Assembly (NCBI GenBank): GCA_027050775.1 | Contig: JALUBH010000026.1 | Location: forward strand, 1 to 64,000 | Length of the DNA: 64,000 bases | Direction of reading: 5' to 3' | Source of the DNA: Campylobacteraceae bacterium | GTDB taxonomy: Bacteria > Campylobacterota > Campylobacteria > Campylobacterales > Sulfurospirillaceae | Shown here: piece after piece, positions 40,923-49,717 of the stretch | Numbering within the stretch: position 1 is the stretch's first letter | How the letters are laid out: every line of letters begins with the position of its first letter | Translations under genes and position numbers: made by a program | Notes under the pieces: generated by a model | The model's database searches: none | Told to the model about the DNA's origin: nothing | The model's input: the letters and a program-made list of their open reading frames with translations, nothing else

Positions 40923-41529
40923 AATCGCTCTTAGCATCGTAGTTATCGGAATTTTTGCAGTAGGATGTGCTACTACAAACGGATCAGTAAGTGACGATTC
41001 TTTGAGTCTAAGAAAAGCCAACGTGCAAAACGAGAGTAGTATAACGCTAAAAAAGGTAAACTATACCAATGCAGCACCGGGTGAAGCAAAAAAGATAGAA
41101 AGATCTTATGACAATGCACCACCTCTTATCCCTCATAGTGTAGTAGGTTTGGTTCCTATTACTAGAAATAACAACTCATGTTTGGGATGTCATATGCCAG
41201 AAGTTGCGGCAAGTGTTCATGCAACACCGATTCCTAAATCACACTTCATGAACTTTAGGCCTACGGAAGTTATCGCTAAAAATGGTAAACTTATCAAAAA
41301 AGGTGATATAGTTGCTAGACCAAATGATGGATCAAATGATGTTTTTGCAACATCAACTCATGGTAAGTTGTATGCAGGAAGATATAACTGCACTCAATGT
41401 CATGTAGCACAATCAAATGCAAAACCATTGGTAGGTAACACCTTTAAACCAGATTATATGAATAAACAACAGATGAATCGATCAAATTTTGTAAATACAT
41501 ATGATCAAGGTATAAATACTGTAAAATGA
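40906..41529 (+). CDS. napB: Diheme cytochrome c subunit NapB
   Basis: A 207-residue periplasmic cytochrome that delivers electrons to NapA. The two heme sites are CLGCH (92-96) and CTQCH (162-166). Additional conserved His residues (for example in HMPEVAASVHA) would give bis-His ligation. The signal peptide ends GIFAVGCATT, where Cys21 could be lipidated. AAGGAG nine bases upstream supports ATG 40906. It overlaps napH by 17 bases and napF by four. Confidence 0.95.
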   Translation: MKKMSKIALSIVVIGIFAVGCATTNGSVSDDSLSLRKANVQNESSITLKKVNYTNAAPGEAKKIERSYDNAPPLIPHSVVGLVPITRNNNSCLGCHMPEVAASVHATPIPKSHFMNFRPTEVIAKNGKLIKKGDIVARPNDGSNDVFATSTHGKLYAGRYNCTQCHVAQSNAKPLVGNTFKPDYMNKQQMNRSNFVNTYDQGINTVK

Positions 41530-42020
41530 TACAAAAACGAGAGCTTTTCAGCTCTCTTGTGTCATCCTTTAAGAAAGGAGGTCAAGAGGGTGAAATTATT
41601 ATCCGACCTCCTTATTTTGACGATAAAGATGGTTTTTTAGCAAATTGTATAAAATGTGATGGAGTGTGTCAAAGTTTTTGTGAAGAAAAAATCATAGTTA
41701 TAAAAGATGATAAAACACCGGTTCTGGATTTTTCAAAGGGTGGTTGTACCTATTGTGATGAGTGTGCAAAAGCTTGTGAATTTGGTGTTTTGGATATAGA
41801 GCATAAGAGAGATATTCAAATAAGAGTTACCATAGATATGTTAAAATGTTTGAGCTGGGATAAAACGATGTGTTTTAGTTGTAAAGAGCCGTGTTTAGAA
41901 GATGCTATAAATTTTCTTGGACTCTTTAGACCTGAGATAGATACTGAAAGATGTACGAACTGTGGGTTTTGCATAAGTGCTTGCCCAACTAATGCGATTA
42001 AGGTAAAAAAATGGCAGTAA
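41526..42020 (+). CDS. napF: NapF-type ferredoxin
   Basis: A 164-residue cytoplasmic polyferredoxin. Cys clusters: CIKCDGVCQSFC, CTYCDECAKAC, CFSCKEPC and CTNCGFCISACP, enough for about four 4Fe-4S centres. NapF interacts with NapA during maturation before export by Tat. It has no signal peptide. Translation starts from an ATGA overlap with napB; it overlaps the 87-aa gene by ten bases. Confidence 0.9.
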   Translation: MIQKRELFSSLVSSFKKGGQEGEIIIRPPYFDDKDGFLANCIKCDGVCQSFCEEKIIVIKDDKTPVLDFSKGGCTYCDECAKACEFGVLDIEHKRDIQIRVTIDMLKCLSWDKTMCFSCKEPCLEDAINFLGLFRPEIDTERCTNCGFCISACPTNAIKVKKWQ

Positions 42021-42274
42021 AATTTGTATCAACTATCAAAGAAGATGGTATAGGCGGATGGTATATAGAACTTGTAGATACTCTTGATAACAGAGTTGCA
42101 ACCTGTAAAGATATAAAGCAGTATGAAGATGCGATAGAGCAGATGGGCGATGACTATGGAGCAGACATAGAGGTAGAGTGGAAAAAAGATGAAAATGTCA
42201 CAATTGCACATTTTGAAGAGGTGAGAATGGCAATATCCTCGTATCAAAAAAAGTATAATCAAGAAGCTATATGA
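42011..42274 (+). CDS. Small acidic protein of the nap operon
   Basis: 87 residues, soluble and acidic, with no Cys motif. The N-terminal stretch GGWYIELVDTLDNR is beta-like, followed by an acidic helix (EQMGDDYGADIEVEWKKDE). It starts inside napF and its stop overlaps napL by four bases, so it is part of the nap transcript. I do not recognise a named family. A chaperone or assembly role for NapA is possible from context only. Confidence 0.75.
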   Translation: MAVKFVSTIKEDGIGGWYIELVDTLDNRVATCKDIKQYEDAIEQMGDDYGADIEVEWKKDENVTIAHFEEVRMAISSYQKKYNQEAI

Positions 42275-43239
42275 TGAATTATTCGGTAAAAAAGCTTTTT
42301 GTTATTTTTGCTATTTTAACCATGCAACTTTTTGCAAAAGAGATTTCACCGACATATACTCTAAAGGCAGATGGAGAGATACTTAGTGCATTGATAGATT
42401 CTGGCAAAATTTATGTTTCCACAGATAGTAGCACGGTTGATATTTTTGATATAAAGAGTAGAACTGTTGAAAAAGTGATTAAGTTTGATAAGATAAAAGA
42501 TTTTCTTGGTGATATAAGTGATACAAGAGTTTTTTCAATAGATAAATTTGCAGACAGATTGCTATTTGTATCACAAGGTGAAGAGGGATTTAGTAGAGTT
42601 TATATATACGATGGCGGTAAAAAGAGGTTGCTTTTTGATAAAAAAGACAAATTGCCGGTAGTAAAAGCAAAATTTGTTTCAAAAGATAAGATTATTCTAG
42701 CACTTCTTAGTTCTCAAATACTTTTATATGATATAAAAAAAGCAAAATTTATATATAACAAGCAAATATCCGAATCAAAATTTTCTGATTTTGCATTAAA
42801 CAAGCAAAAGACAAAGATTGTTCTTGTGGACGAGAGTGGTAGTGCTACTTTGATTGATGTTTTTAGTGGAAAAATTATAAAAGTTTTTCAAGGGCAAAAC
42901 CTTGACAATGTATATCAAGTTGATTATAAAAATCATATAATAGCGATAGCTAGTAAAGATAGAAGGTGTGGTATATATAAAGATGATGGATCCATGGCTT
43001 ATTATAAAAAAGCAAGATTTATGGTTTATAGTACGGGTTTGAGTCCAGATGGAAGTATCTGTGCATATCCTAGTGATTTTGCAAACAATATAACAATTTT
43101 TGATGTGAACAGTAGAGAAAATTTGCATGAATTGATAGGTGATAAAAGTACAATTTCAAATATCATTTTTACCAGCGATACCACTCTTTTTACAACAAGT
43201 AAAAACAGGATAAAATTTTGGAGGTTAAAAAACAGATGA
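42271..43239 (+). CDS. napL: NapL, periplasmic beta-propeller protein
   Basis: A 322-residue exported protein with a signal peptide (IFAILTMQLFAKE) and repeated beta-propeller blades such as GKIYVSTDSSTVDIFDIKS and KTKIVLVDESGSATLIDV. NapL is found in nap clusters of Campylobacterota; deletion work in relatives suggests a role in NapA activity, but the mechanism is not known. It overlaps the 87-aa gene and napD by four bases each. Confidence 0.85.
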   Translation: MMNYSVKKLFVIFAILTMQLFAKEISPTYTLKADGEILSALIDSGKIYVSTDSSTVDIFDIKSRTVEKVIKFDKIKDFLGDISDTRVFSIDKFADRLLFVSQGEEGFSRVYIYDGGKKRLLFDKKDKLPVVKAKFVSKDKIILALLSSQILLYDIKKAKFIYNKQISESKFSDFALNKQKTKIVLVDESGSATLIDVFSGKIIKVFQGQNLDNVYQVDYKNHIIAIASKDRRCGIYKDDGSMAYYKKARFMVYSTGLSPDGSICAYPSDFANNITIFDVNSRENLHELIGDKSTISNIIFTSDTTLFTTSKNRIKFWRLKNR

Positions 43240-43619
43240 ATATATCAAGCATAGTAGTACAGACACTACCAAAGTATTTAGATGATGTAGTAGCGGAGTT
43301 AAAAGCCAGTGAAGTTTGTGATTATCATTTTCATGATGAAAGTGGAAAAATCATCATAACGATAGAGGGTGAAGATGTCTCAGAAGAGCTTAGCAAACTA
43401 AGAGTTGTAGAAGAGATAGTTCATGTTGTCTCAGCCGACATGCAGATGAGTTACAGCGAAGATGAACTAGACCGCCATATGAGAGTCTTGGAAAATGCTG
43501 ACGCTGTTCCAAAAGTTCTAGATCAAGATACAACAAAGATAGATCCAAGCACAGTTGTATATAATGGTGATTTGAAGAAAAAAGATATATATGAATATGC
43601 GGCAAAAACAAAAGTTTAG
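43236..43619 (+). CDS. napD: NapD maturation chaperone
   Basis: A 127-residue cytoplasmic protein. The N-terminal 80 residues have the ferredoxin-like NapD fold (ISSIVVQTLPKYLDDV, then SGKIIITIEGED). NapD binds the NapA twin-arginine signal peptide and delays export until the cofactor is in. The C-terminal 45 residues are extra compared with E. coli NapD (87 residues). ATG 43236 overlaps the napL stop (ATGA). Last gene of the operon. Confidence 0.9.
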   Translation: MNISSIVVQTLPKYLDDVVAELKASEVCDYHFHDESGKIIITIEGEDVSEELSKLRVVEEIVHVVSADMQMSYSEDELDRHMRVLENADAVPKVLDQDTTKIDPSTVVYNGDLKKKDIYEYAAKTKV

Positions 43620-43630
43620 AGATAATTTGT

Positions 43631-43636
43631 TATAAT
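43631..43636 (+). promoter_or_regulatory. Putative extended -10 box directly in front of the Fur-family gene
   Basis: TATAAT preceded by TG and one base (TGTTATAAT) ends seven bases before the ATG at 43644 (spacer CTTATTT). There is no Shine-Dalgarno sequence. As with nadK, the message would begin at or next to the start codon. Confidence 0.5.
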
Positions 43637-43643
43637 CTTATTT

Positions 43644-44012
43644 ATGAAAATAGAAGAGATTATAAAAAACAAAAATCTAAAACTTACACCTGCTAGAGTT
43701 GAGATTTTAGAGATATTGATAAAACAAAACAAACCTATCTCTTATGAAGATATAAGAGATAGGATATCTATGGATAAAGCTACTTTTTATCGTAATATCG
43801 CAAAATTTGAAGAAAATTCTATCATCCGAAGCTTTGAATCAAATGATAAAAAAAGATATTTTTCGCTAGAGCAAAATTTTCATCCACATTTTATCTGTAC
43901 GAGATGCAACACTATCTCGTGTCTTAGCGAAAAGAACTTGATAAACCTTCCAGGCTACAAGATAGAGAGCATAATCATAAAAGGCATATGCCCCTCTTGC
44001 TTAGGTACTTAA
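43644..44012 (+). CDS. Fur-family transcription regulator
   Basis: A 122-residue metalloregulator. The winged helix (about 10-70) contains KLTPARVEILEIL and MDKATFYRNIAKF. The metal-binding half has HPHFICTRC (His80, His82, Cys85, Cys88) and CPSC (Cys116, Cys119), the structural zinc site. It is shorter than Fur (about 150) and may be closer to Zur or PerR; which metal or signal it senses is not clear. It is convergent with the chalcone-isomerase-like gene and overlaps it by four bases. Confidence 0.88.
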   Translation: MKIEEIIKNKNLKLTPARVEILEILIKQNKPISYEDIRDRISMDKATFYRNIAKFEENSIIRSFESNDKKRYFSLEQNFHPHFICTRCNTISCLSEKNLINLPGYKIESIIIKGICPSCLGT

Positions 44013-44560
44013 ATTCCTAACATCTCTTTTTTTAGACTTTCTTGTGCTGGCTTATCACAAAACCAGATGCCAAATAGAGCTTTTTTGAACTCTAATCCTT
44101 TTATAGTAGTGATAAGTTTTGAATTTTTGAAGATTTTTATTCCAACTTGCGGTGCGTAAACAAAGTCGTAAATATCTCCGTCTTTTATCTCTTTTTTAAA
44201 AACATTGATAAACTTATCTATCTGCTTTTTTAGAGGTTTTATGTTGTCTTTTGTGGAGTTTTCAAAGCCTTCCATAGTCGCATCCATCATTTTTTGACTT
44301 GTTATCAGTGATGAAGTTATGTGTAGTTTTATAGCCATTGGCTCGTCTGCATTGATTATATGTAGAGCATCCGAGCTTCTGTTTTTAAGATACAAACCTC
44401 CAACATAAAGATCAAAGAAAAATTTACTTCTGATGCCCGCACCATTTAGTATCAATCCGTTTTGAAGGGTATCTGGCATATTTACACCTGAGATTTTAGT
44501 AGCTGAGCTAAAAGTTATAAAAAGAGTTAATATAGCAAAAATTTTTAAGATATTTTTCAC
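44009..44560 (-). CDS. Chalcone-isomerase-like exported protein
   Basis: 183 residues with a signal peptide (LTLFITFSSATK). NGAGIRSKFFFDLYVGGLYL is the characteristic first block of bacterial chalcone-isomerase-like proteins, and the C-terminus ends with FKKALFGIWFCDKPAQESLK, also typical. These proteins probably bind fatty acids or other lipids in the periplasm and are not flavonoid enzymes. The gene lies one base after the HD gene, in the same direction. Confidence 0.88.
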   Translation of the reverse strand: MKNILKIFAILTLFITFSSATKISGVNMPDTLQNGLILNGAGIRSKFFFDLYVGGLYLKNRSSDALHIINADEPMAIKLHITSSLITSQKMMDATMEGFENSTKDNIKPLKKQIDKFINVFKKEIKDGDIYDFVYAPQVGIKIFKNSKLITTIKGLEFKKALFGIWFCDKPAQESLKKEMLGI

Positions 44561-44561
44561 A

Positions 44562-45113
44562 TCAAAGTCCCAAACTTGGAGCTATCGCTCGGAGTGAAAG
44601 AATCGTTTCGCTTATAAGTTCATCAAGAGTGATACCAAGCATATCCGCACCCTTTCTCATCACTTCTCTGTCTGCTCCTGCCGCGAAAGATTTTTGTTTG
44701 AATTTTTTCTTGACGGATTTTAACTCCAAATCCATCACGGATTTAGATGGCCGCACAAGGGCACAAGCAGTGATGAGACCTGTGAGTTCATCAACCGCAT
44801 AAAGAGTTTTTTCCATCTTAGAGATAGGCTCAACATCCGTACAAATCCCATAAGCATGGCTCATAATAGCTCTGATAATCTCATCACTATATCCTAGAGG
44901 CTCCATTATCTCCTTGGTTTTATAGCAATGCTCATCTGGAAATTTTTCATAATCCAAGTCGTGAAGCAGACCTGTTATGCCCCACTTCTCCTCATCTTCT
45001 CCATCCTTTTTCGCAAAGTGTCTCATGGCTCCTTCAACCGCGAGCCCATGAGTTACCAAAGCATCACCGTTATACTCTTTGAGTAGTTTAAACGCATCTT
45101 CTCTGTTTGGCAT
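44562..45113 (-). CDS. HD-domain phosphohydrolase
   Basis: A 183-residue protein with the HD metal site: an early His (ALVTHGLAVE), the HD pair in LLHDLDYEKFPDEHC and a distal Asp in AVDELTGLI. The family includes small phosphohydrolases of unknown substrate, often annotated as HDIG or hydrolase. It is divergent from the DUF445-type gene and lies directly ahead of the chalcone-isomerase-like gene. Confidence 0.88.
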   Translation of the reverse strand: MPNREDAFKLLKEYNGDALVTHGLAVEGAMRHFAKKDGEDEEKWGITGLLHDLDYEKFPDEHCYKTKEIMEPLGYSDEIIRAIMSHAYGICTDVEPISKMEKTLYAVDELTGLITACALVRPSKSVMDLELKSVKKKFKQKSFAAGADREVMRKGADMLGITLDELISETILSLRAIAPSLGL

Positions 45114-45186
45114 ATATGCTCCTTAATTTTTGGCATATTTTAGCCAATTTTGTATATAATTGCAAAAAAATACAAGGACAATCAAT

Positions 45187-45900
45187 ATGAACAAAAGTTT
45201 GATGACAGATTTGATAAGTGTATTACTTATAATCATATCTCTGGTTTTGCCGGAACCATACAAAACCATTGTATTGTACGCAGGTCTGTTTGCCTTTTCA
45301 GGTGCCGTCACAAATCAGATAGCAATTCACATGCTTTTTGAAAAAGTTCCATTCTTTTACGGCTCAGGTGTGATTGAGATGAGATTTGAAGCTTTCAAAG
45401 AGTCTATAAAAAATCTTATGATGAATCAATTTTTCACAAAAGAGCAGATAGATAACTTTTTTCAAGGTGAGGAGAAAAATTTGGATCTTTCTCCTATTAT
45501 AGAGCAGAGTGATTTTACTCCTGCATATGATGCACTTGTCATAACAGTGATGGAGTCATCTTTTGGAGGCATGCTTGGTATGTTTGGCGGTGAAACAGCT
45601 TTAGAGTCTTTAAAAGAGCCTTTTAGTATAAAACTCAAAGAGGCAGTTTTAAAAATCTCACAAAGTGAAGCTTTTATAAAGAGTTTACAAAACTATACAA
45701 AAGTTTCTGGTGTAAGCGAAGATATGCTAAGCACCATAGAGACGATGATAGATAAAAGGCTAGATGAGCTAACACCAAAAATCGTAAAAGAGATGGTACA
45801 AGACTTCATAAAAGAACATCTTGGCTGGTTAGTTGTTTGGGGCGGATTTTTTGGAGGACTCATCGGTATAGTTTCAGCATTGGTTCTGTATGGAGTGTAA
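45187..45900 (+). CDS. DUF445-type membrane protein
   Basis: 237 residues. Two N-terminal helices (about 7-50), then VTNQIAIHMLFEKVPFFYGSG, the conserved block of DUF445 proteins, a soluble helical middle part, and a final membrane helix (about 215-235). ATG 45187 has ACAAGGA upstream and a TATAAT box at about 45155-45160. The function of the family is unknown. Its end overlaps trmA by 11 bases. Confidence 0.82.
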   Translation: MNKSLMTDLISVLLIIISLVLPEPYKTIVLYAGLFAFSGAVTNQIAIHMLFEKVPFFYGSGVIEMRFEAFKESIKNLMMNQFFTKEQIDNFFQGEEKNLDLSPIIEQSDFTPAYDALVITVMESSFGGMLGMFGGETALESLKEPFSIKLKEAVLKISQSEAFIKSLQNYTKVSGVSEDMLSTIETMIDKRLDELTPKIVKEMVQDFIKEHLGWLVVWGGFFGGLIGIVSALVLYGV

Positions 45901-46993
45901 ATACTTTGGAGAGTGCGGCAGTTGTCGCCTGTATGATTTGAGTTATGATGAAGAGACTAAACTAAAAAAAGAGCGAATAAAAGAACTTTTTAGCGGGTAC
46001 GATATAGGTAATTTTGAATTTTTTAGCTCAAGAGATGAGTACTATAGAAACAGAGCGGAATTTAGAGTCTGGCATGAAAGAGATAGGATATACTATGGTA
46101 TGCATAAACTTGTCGGCAAAGGGATATTGAAGATAGAGAGTTGTCCTAAGGTTGATGAAAATATATATGCAATCATGCCAAAACTAAAAGAGTATATAGA
46201 GGCAAACAGCGAGCTTAGAAATCGACTCTACTCTATAGAATTTTTATCGAGTAGGGAAGCACTTTTACTGACACTTATATATCATAGACCTATAAGAAAC
46301 GAGTGGGTTAATGAGGCAAGAAAACTTGAAGAGAAATTTGGTATATTTGTTATAGGCAGAAGCAAAAAGATAAAAGAGGTCGTAAGTCAAGACTTTGTGA
46401 TAGATGCTCTACATGTAGAGGGTATGGAGTACAGATATAAGATACTTGAGGGAAGCTTTTCCCAACCAAATACAGTAGTAAATGAGAAGATGTTGAGTTG
46501 GGTTTGCTCACATATTCAAAATCCAAAAGATTTGCTTGAGCTTTATTGTGGGCATGGAAATTTTACTATGCCTTTGAGTCGAAAATTTCGTAAAGTTTTG
46601 GCTACGGAGATATCTAAGAGTTCTATAAAATCAGCAAATTACAATTGTGAGATAAATGGTGTGAAAAATATAGAATTTTTAAGGATGAGTGTTGAAGAGT
46701 TAACGAGTGCGATGAAAAAAGAGCGAGAGTTTAATCGTCTAAAAGAGATAGACTTGGATAGTTTTGACTTTTCACATGTTTTGACTGACCCGCCAAGAGC
46801 CGGTATAGATGCTAAAAGTTTGGAGTTTATAATGCAGTTTGAAAATATAATATACATATCTTGCAATCCAGAAACACTAAAGAGAGATTTGGATATATTG
46901 AGCAGAGAGTTTAAGATAGTGGATTTTGCACTATTTGACCAATTTGTCCACACAAACCACATAGAAAGTGGTATAATTTTGAGAAAAATATAA
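45890..46993 (+). CDS. trmA: tRNA (uracil-5-)-methyltransferase TrmA-like
   Basis: A 367-residue SAM-dependent enzyme that makes m5U54 in the tRNA T-loop. The N-terminus carries Cys3, Cys9 and Cys12 (CKYFGECGSC). LLELYCGHGNFTMPL binds SAM, DPPRAG lies near residue 300, and the catalytic Cys is in YISCNPETL near 325. It starts within the DUF445-type gene. An exact CTCTACATGTAGAG palindrome lies inside, read as Leu-His-Val-Glu. Confidence 0.93.
   Translation: MECKYFGECGSCRLYDLSYDEETKLKKERIKELFSGYDIGNFEFFSSRDEYYRNRAEFRVWHERDRIYYGMHKLVGKGILKIESCPKVDENIYAIMPKLKEYIEANSELRNRLYSIEFLSSREALLLTLIYHRPIRNEWVNEARKLEEKFGIFVIGRSKKIKEVVSQDFVIDALHVEGMEYRYKILEGSFSQPNTVVNEKMLSWVCSHIQNPKDLLELYCGHGNFTMPLSRKFRKVLATEISKSSIKSANYNCEINGVKNIEFLRMSVEELTSAMKKEREFNRLKEIDLDSFDFSHVLTDPPRAGIDAKSLEFIMQFENIIYISCNPETLKRDLDILSREFKIVDFALFDQFVHTNHIESGIILRKI
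46407..46420. repeat. Exact copy of CTCTACATGTAGAG (in trmA)
   Basis: Perfect 14-base inverted repeat, read in trmA as Ala-Leu-His-Val-Glu-Gly at the junction VIDALHVEGMEYRY. Confidence 0.9.
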
Positions 46994-47003
46994 AGGAGCA
47001 GGT

Positions 47004-47438
47004 ATGGAATGTCCAATGCCAACCATAAATACAAACGATGCCAAAGAGATTAAAAAGATATTAGAAGATGTAAAAACCATAGCAATAATCGGACTCTCAC
47101 CAAATGAAACCAAAGAGAGTAACATGGTTGGGAAATATCTCCAAAGCGTTGGCTATAAAATAATACCCGTTTATCCAAAAGAGGAGTATATACTAGGAGA
47201 GAGGGTATATAGGAGTCTTAGCGAGATACCAGAGCGTGTTGATATGGTGGATATGTTTAGAAAACCCTCTATCGCTGATAGTCTGCTTGAAGAAGTGTTA
47301 AAAAGAGATGATGTAAAGGTATTTTGGTTGCAACTTGGTATAGTGAACAATGAAGCTTGCCAAAGAGCTAAAGAAGCAGGATTGAAAGTCGTGCAAAACA
47401 GATGCTCGAAGATAGAGCATCAAAGGTTGATGAAGTGA
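47004..47438 (+). CDS. CoA-binding domain protein
   Basis: A 144-residue Rossmann-fold protein of the YccU type. VKTIAIIGLSPNETKESNMV is the nucleotide/CoA-binding loop, then YKIIPVYPKEE, VDMVDMFRKPS and FWLQLGIVNNEA, all matching the family. The precise role is unknown. It overlaps ilvA by four bases with the GTG start I prefer, or by 37 with the ATG. Confidence 0.9.
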   Translation: MECPMPTINTNDAKEIKKILEDVKTIAIIGLSPNETKESNMVGKYLQSVGYKIIPVYPKEEYILGERVYRSLSEIPERVDMVDMFRKPSIADSLLEEVLKRDDVKVFWLQLGIVNNEACQRAKEAGLKVVQNRCSKIEHQRLMK

Positions 47439-48646
47439 TAGAATTAAGTGAAATAGTACAGGCAAGAAGGTTGATAAGTGATGTGGTTTTAAAGACTCCA
47501 TTTGTTTATGCTCCGCTTTTGAGCGAGAGAGTTGATGCAAATATATTTTTAAAAAAAGAGAATTTGCAACTAACGGGCGCCTATAAGATAAGAGGCGCAT
47601 TTAATAAGATAGCATCTTTGAGTGAGGAAGAAAAAGCCAATGGCGTAGTAGCGGCGAGTGCGGGAAATCATGCCCAAGGAGTTGGTTACAGTGCCAAACA
47701 TTTTGGTATAAAAGCTGTAATTATCATGCCTGAAGCCACACCTCTACTAAAAGTCACTGGTACAAAAGCTCTTGGAGCCGAAGTGATTTTGCATGGTGAT
47801 AATTATGATGAAGCATATGCTTATGCGCTAAAATATTCAAAAGATAACTCTTTGACTTTTATACACCCTTTTGAGGATGAGAAGATTATAGCAGGACAAG
47901 GAACTGTCGGCTTAGAGATGATAGATGAAGTGAAAGATTTAAACACAATCTTAGTGCCAATCGGTGGAGGAGGGCTCATCACCGGTATTGCTTCAGCTGT
48001 TAAACAGATAGACCCAAGCATAAGAATCATAGGTATAGTCTCGAAAGGTGCACCGGCTATGTATAATTCTTACAAGGCTGGGGATATACAAAACTCAAAA
48101 AGCGTCAGGACTATAGCGGACGGTATAGCCGTTAGGGACGTGAGTCCAAAAAATCTGAAACACATATTGGGTTGTGTTGATGATATAGTAACAGTTGATG
48201 ATGAAGAGATAGCTACTGCTGTATTGTATCTACTGGAGAGACAAAAGATAGTAGTAGAGGGTGCAGGAGCGACTGGAGTGGCTGCAGTGATACACAAAAA
48301 ATTTGAGTTTAAAAAGGGTGAAAATATCGGGATAGTCCTCAGTGGTGGAAATATCGATGTTCAAATGCTCTCTGTTATCATAGAAAAAGGTCTCATAAAA
48401 TCACATAGAAAGATGAAGCTACTCATCACGCTTATCGATAAGCCGGGAGCTTTGATGTATCTTACAGATATATTAAGAGATGCAAATGCAAATATCATAC
48501 AGATTGATTATGACAGGACTTCTACAAAACTAGCTTATGGAGATGCTAAAATCACCATAGTTCTTGAGACAAAAGGAAAAGAGCACCAAGAGCATATAGG
48601 TGAGATGTTGAGCAATAACGGCTATCTTTTTGAAGAAGAGGTGTAG
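47435..48646 (+). CDS. ilvA: Threonine ammonia-lyase (threonine deaminase)
   Basis: A PLP enzyme of about 403 residues that converts threonine to 2-oxobutanoate for isoleucine synthesis. The PLP lysine is in ENLQLTGAYKIRGAF (Lys51), the phosphate loop is PIGGGGLITG and the C-terminus is one ACT domain (LLITLIDKPGALMYLTDIL). One ACT module is the short form, as in catabolic or single-ACT biosynthetic types. GTG 47435 overlaps the upstream stop as GTGA; an ATG at 47402 would add 11 residues. pfkA follows without a gap. Confidence 0.92.
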   Translation: MIELSEIVQARRLISDVVLKTPFVYAPLLSERVDANIFLKKENLQLTGAYKIRGAFNKIASLSEEEKANGVVAASAGNHAQGVGYSAKHFGIKAVIIMPEATPLLKVTGTKALGAEVILHGDNYDEAYAYALKYSKDNSLTFIHPFEDEKIIAGQGTVGLEMIDEVKDLNTILVPIGGGGLITGIASAVKQIDPSIRIIGIVSKGAPAMYNSYKAGDIQNSKSVRTIADGIAVRDVSPKNLKHILGCVDDIVTVDDEEIATAVLYLLERQKIVVEGAGATGVAAVIHKKFEFKKGENIGIVLSGGNIDVQMLSVIIEKGLIKSHRKMKLLITLIDKPGALMYLTDILRDANANIIQIDYDRTSTKLAYGDAKITIVLETKGKEHQEHIGEMLSNNGYLFEEEV

Positions 48647-49612
48647 ATGTCTATAGCAATATTAACTTCAGGCGGAGATTGTGCAGGTATGAATCCTGCT
48701 ATCAAAAAGTTTGTAGATTACTGTTTTGACAGAGGTGCGCAGCCATATCTTATATATGATGGACTAGAGGGCTTGATAGACGGCACCATAAAAAAGGCAA
48801 AACATAGTGATGTAGCAGGCATCATACATGAAGGTGGAACGAGGCTTAGATCATCTAGGTCAAAGAGATTTTTTGATTATGAGTACAGAAAAAGGGCTTA
48901 TGAAAATTTGCAGTCTCTAGGCATAGATAAGCTTGTCATTTTAGGTGGAGACGGTTCTTTTAGAGCGTTAAAACAGTTTTATGATGATTTTGGTGTCAGT
49001 TTTGTAGGGATTCCCTCTACTATAGATAATGATATATTTGGTACGGATTATTGTCTTGGTGTGGATACTGCGCTAAATATGATACGCTGGGCAACTGATG
49101 CAGTAAGGGATACTTCGGCATCTTTCAAAAGAGGTTGTGTGATAGAGACCATGGGAAGAAACTGTGGTTATCTCGCTCTTGTTTCAGCGGTTACATGTGG
49201 AGCTGAGGTTTGTGTGATTCCTGAACTTGAGTATGATTTACAGAGTCTTTGTGTAAAACTGAGGAAACAACTAGATGAAGGTAGAAAATACATAGTGGCT
49301 GTTGTGACAGAAGGAACCAAGAAAACCGATGCTTTAGTGAAGTGGTTGGAAGATGAGGTTGGTATAGAGACAAGGGCTACTATATTGGGACATATACAAA
49401 GGGGTGGAAATCCAACAGTATATGACAGATTGATGGCTACAGAGTTTGTTATACATGCAGTAGATAGATTAATACAACAAAAATCAAATGACGGCTTAGT
49501 TATAGTATATGCAGATGCAAAATTTAAATTTATCTCTATCGATTATGTCAATTCTAGAAAATTTGAGATAAAAGAGGAGCTTCTTTCTTTGGCGGCAAAG
49601 ATGGTGAAATAG
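48647..49612 (+). CDS. pfkA: ATP-dependent 6-phosphofructokinase
   Basis: A 321-residue glycolytic enzyme. TSGGDCAGMNPA binds nucleotide, LGGDGSFRAL has the GGDG-Ser form expected for ATP rather than pyrophosphate use, STIDNDIFGTD carries the catalytic Asp, and METMGRNCGYLAL-type (ETMGRNCGYLAL) and HIQRGGNPTVYDR residues bind the substrate. The length is normal. It starts directly after the ilvA stop. Campylobacter jejuni and Helicobacter lack PFK, so its presence is notable next to two FBPases. Confidence 0.95.
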   Translation: MSIAILTSGGDCAGMNPAIKKFVDYCFDRGAQPYLIYDGLEGLIDGTIKKAKHSDVAGIIHEGGTRLRSSRSKRFFDYEYRKRAYENLQSLGIDKLVILGGDGSFRALKQFYDDFGVSFVGIPSTIDNDIFGTDYCLGVDTALNMIRWATDAVRDTSASFKRGCVIETMGRNCGYLALVSAVTCGAEVCVIPELEYDLQSLCVKLRKQLDEGRKYIVAVVTEGTKKTDALVKWLEDEVGIETRATILGHIQRGGNPTVYDRLMATEFVIHAVDRLIQQKSNDGLVIVYADAKFKFISIDYVNSRKFEIKEELLSLAAKMVK

Positions 49613-49717
49613 TCTGTTAGGTACTTATAATTTAATTTAAAAAAATATTTTCATATAAAATTCATTTTATTTTAGTATTATTGTATTGTCAAAAATTTTT
49701 TACAAAGTAATAAAAAA

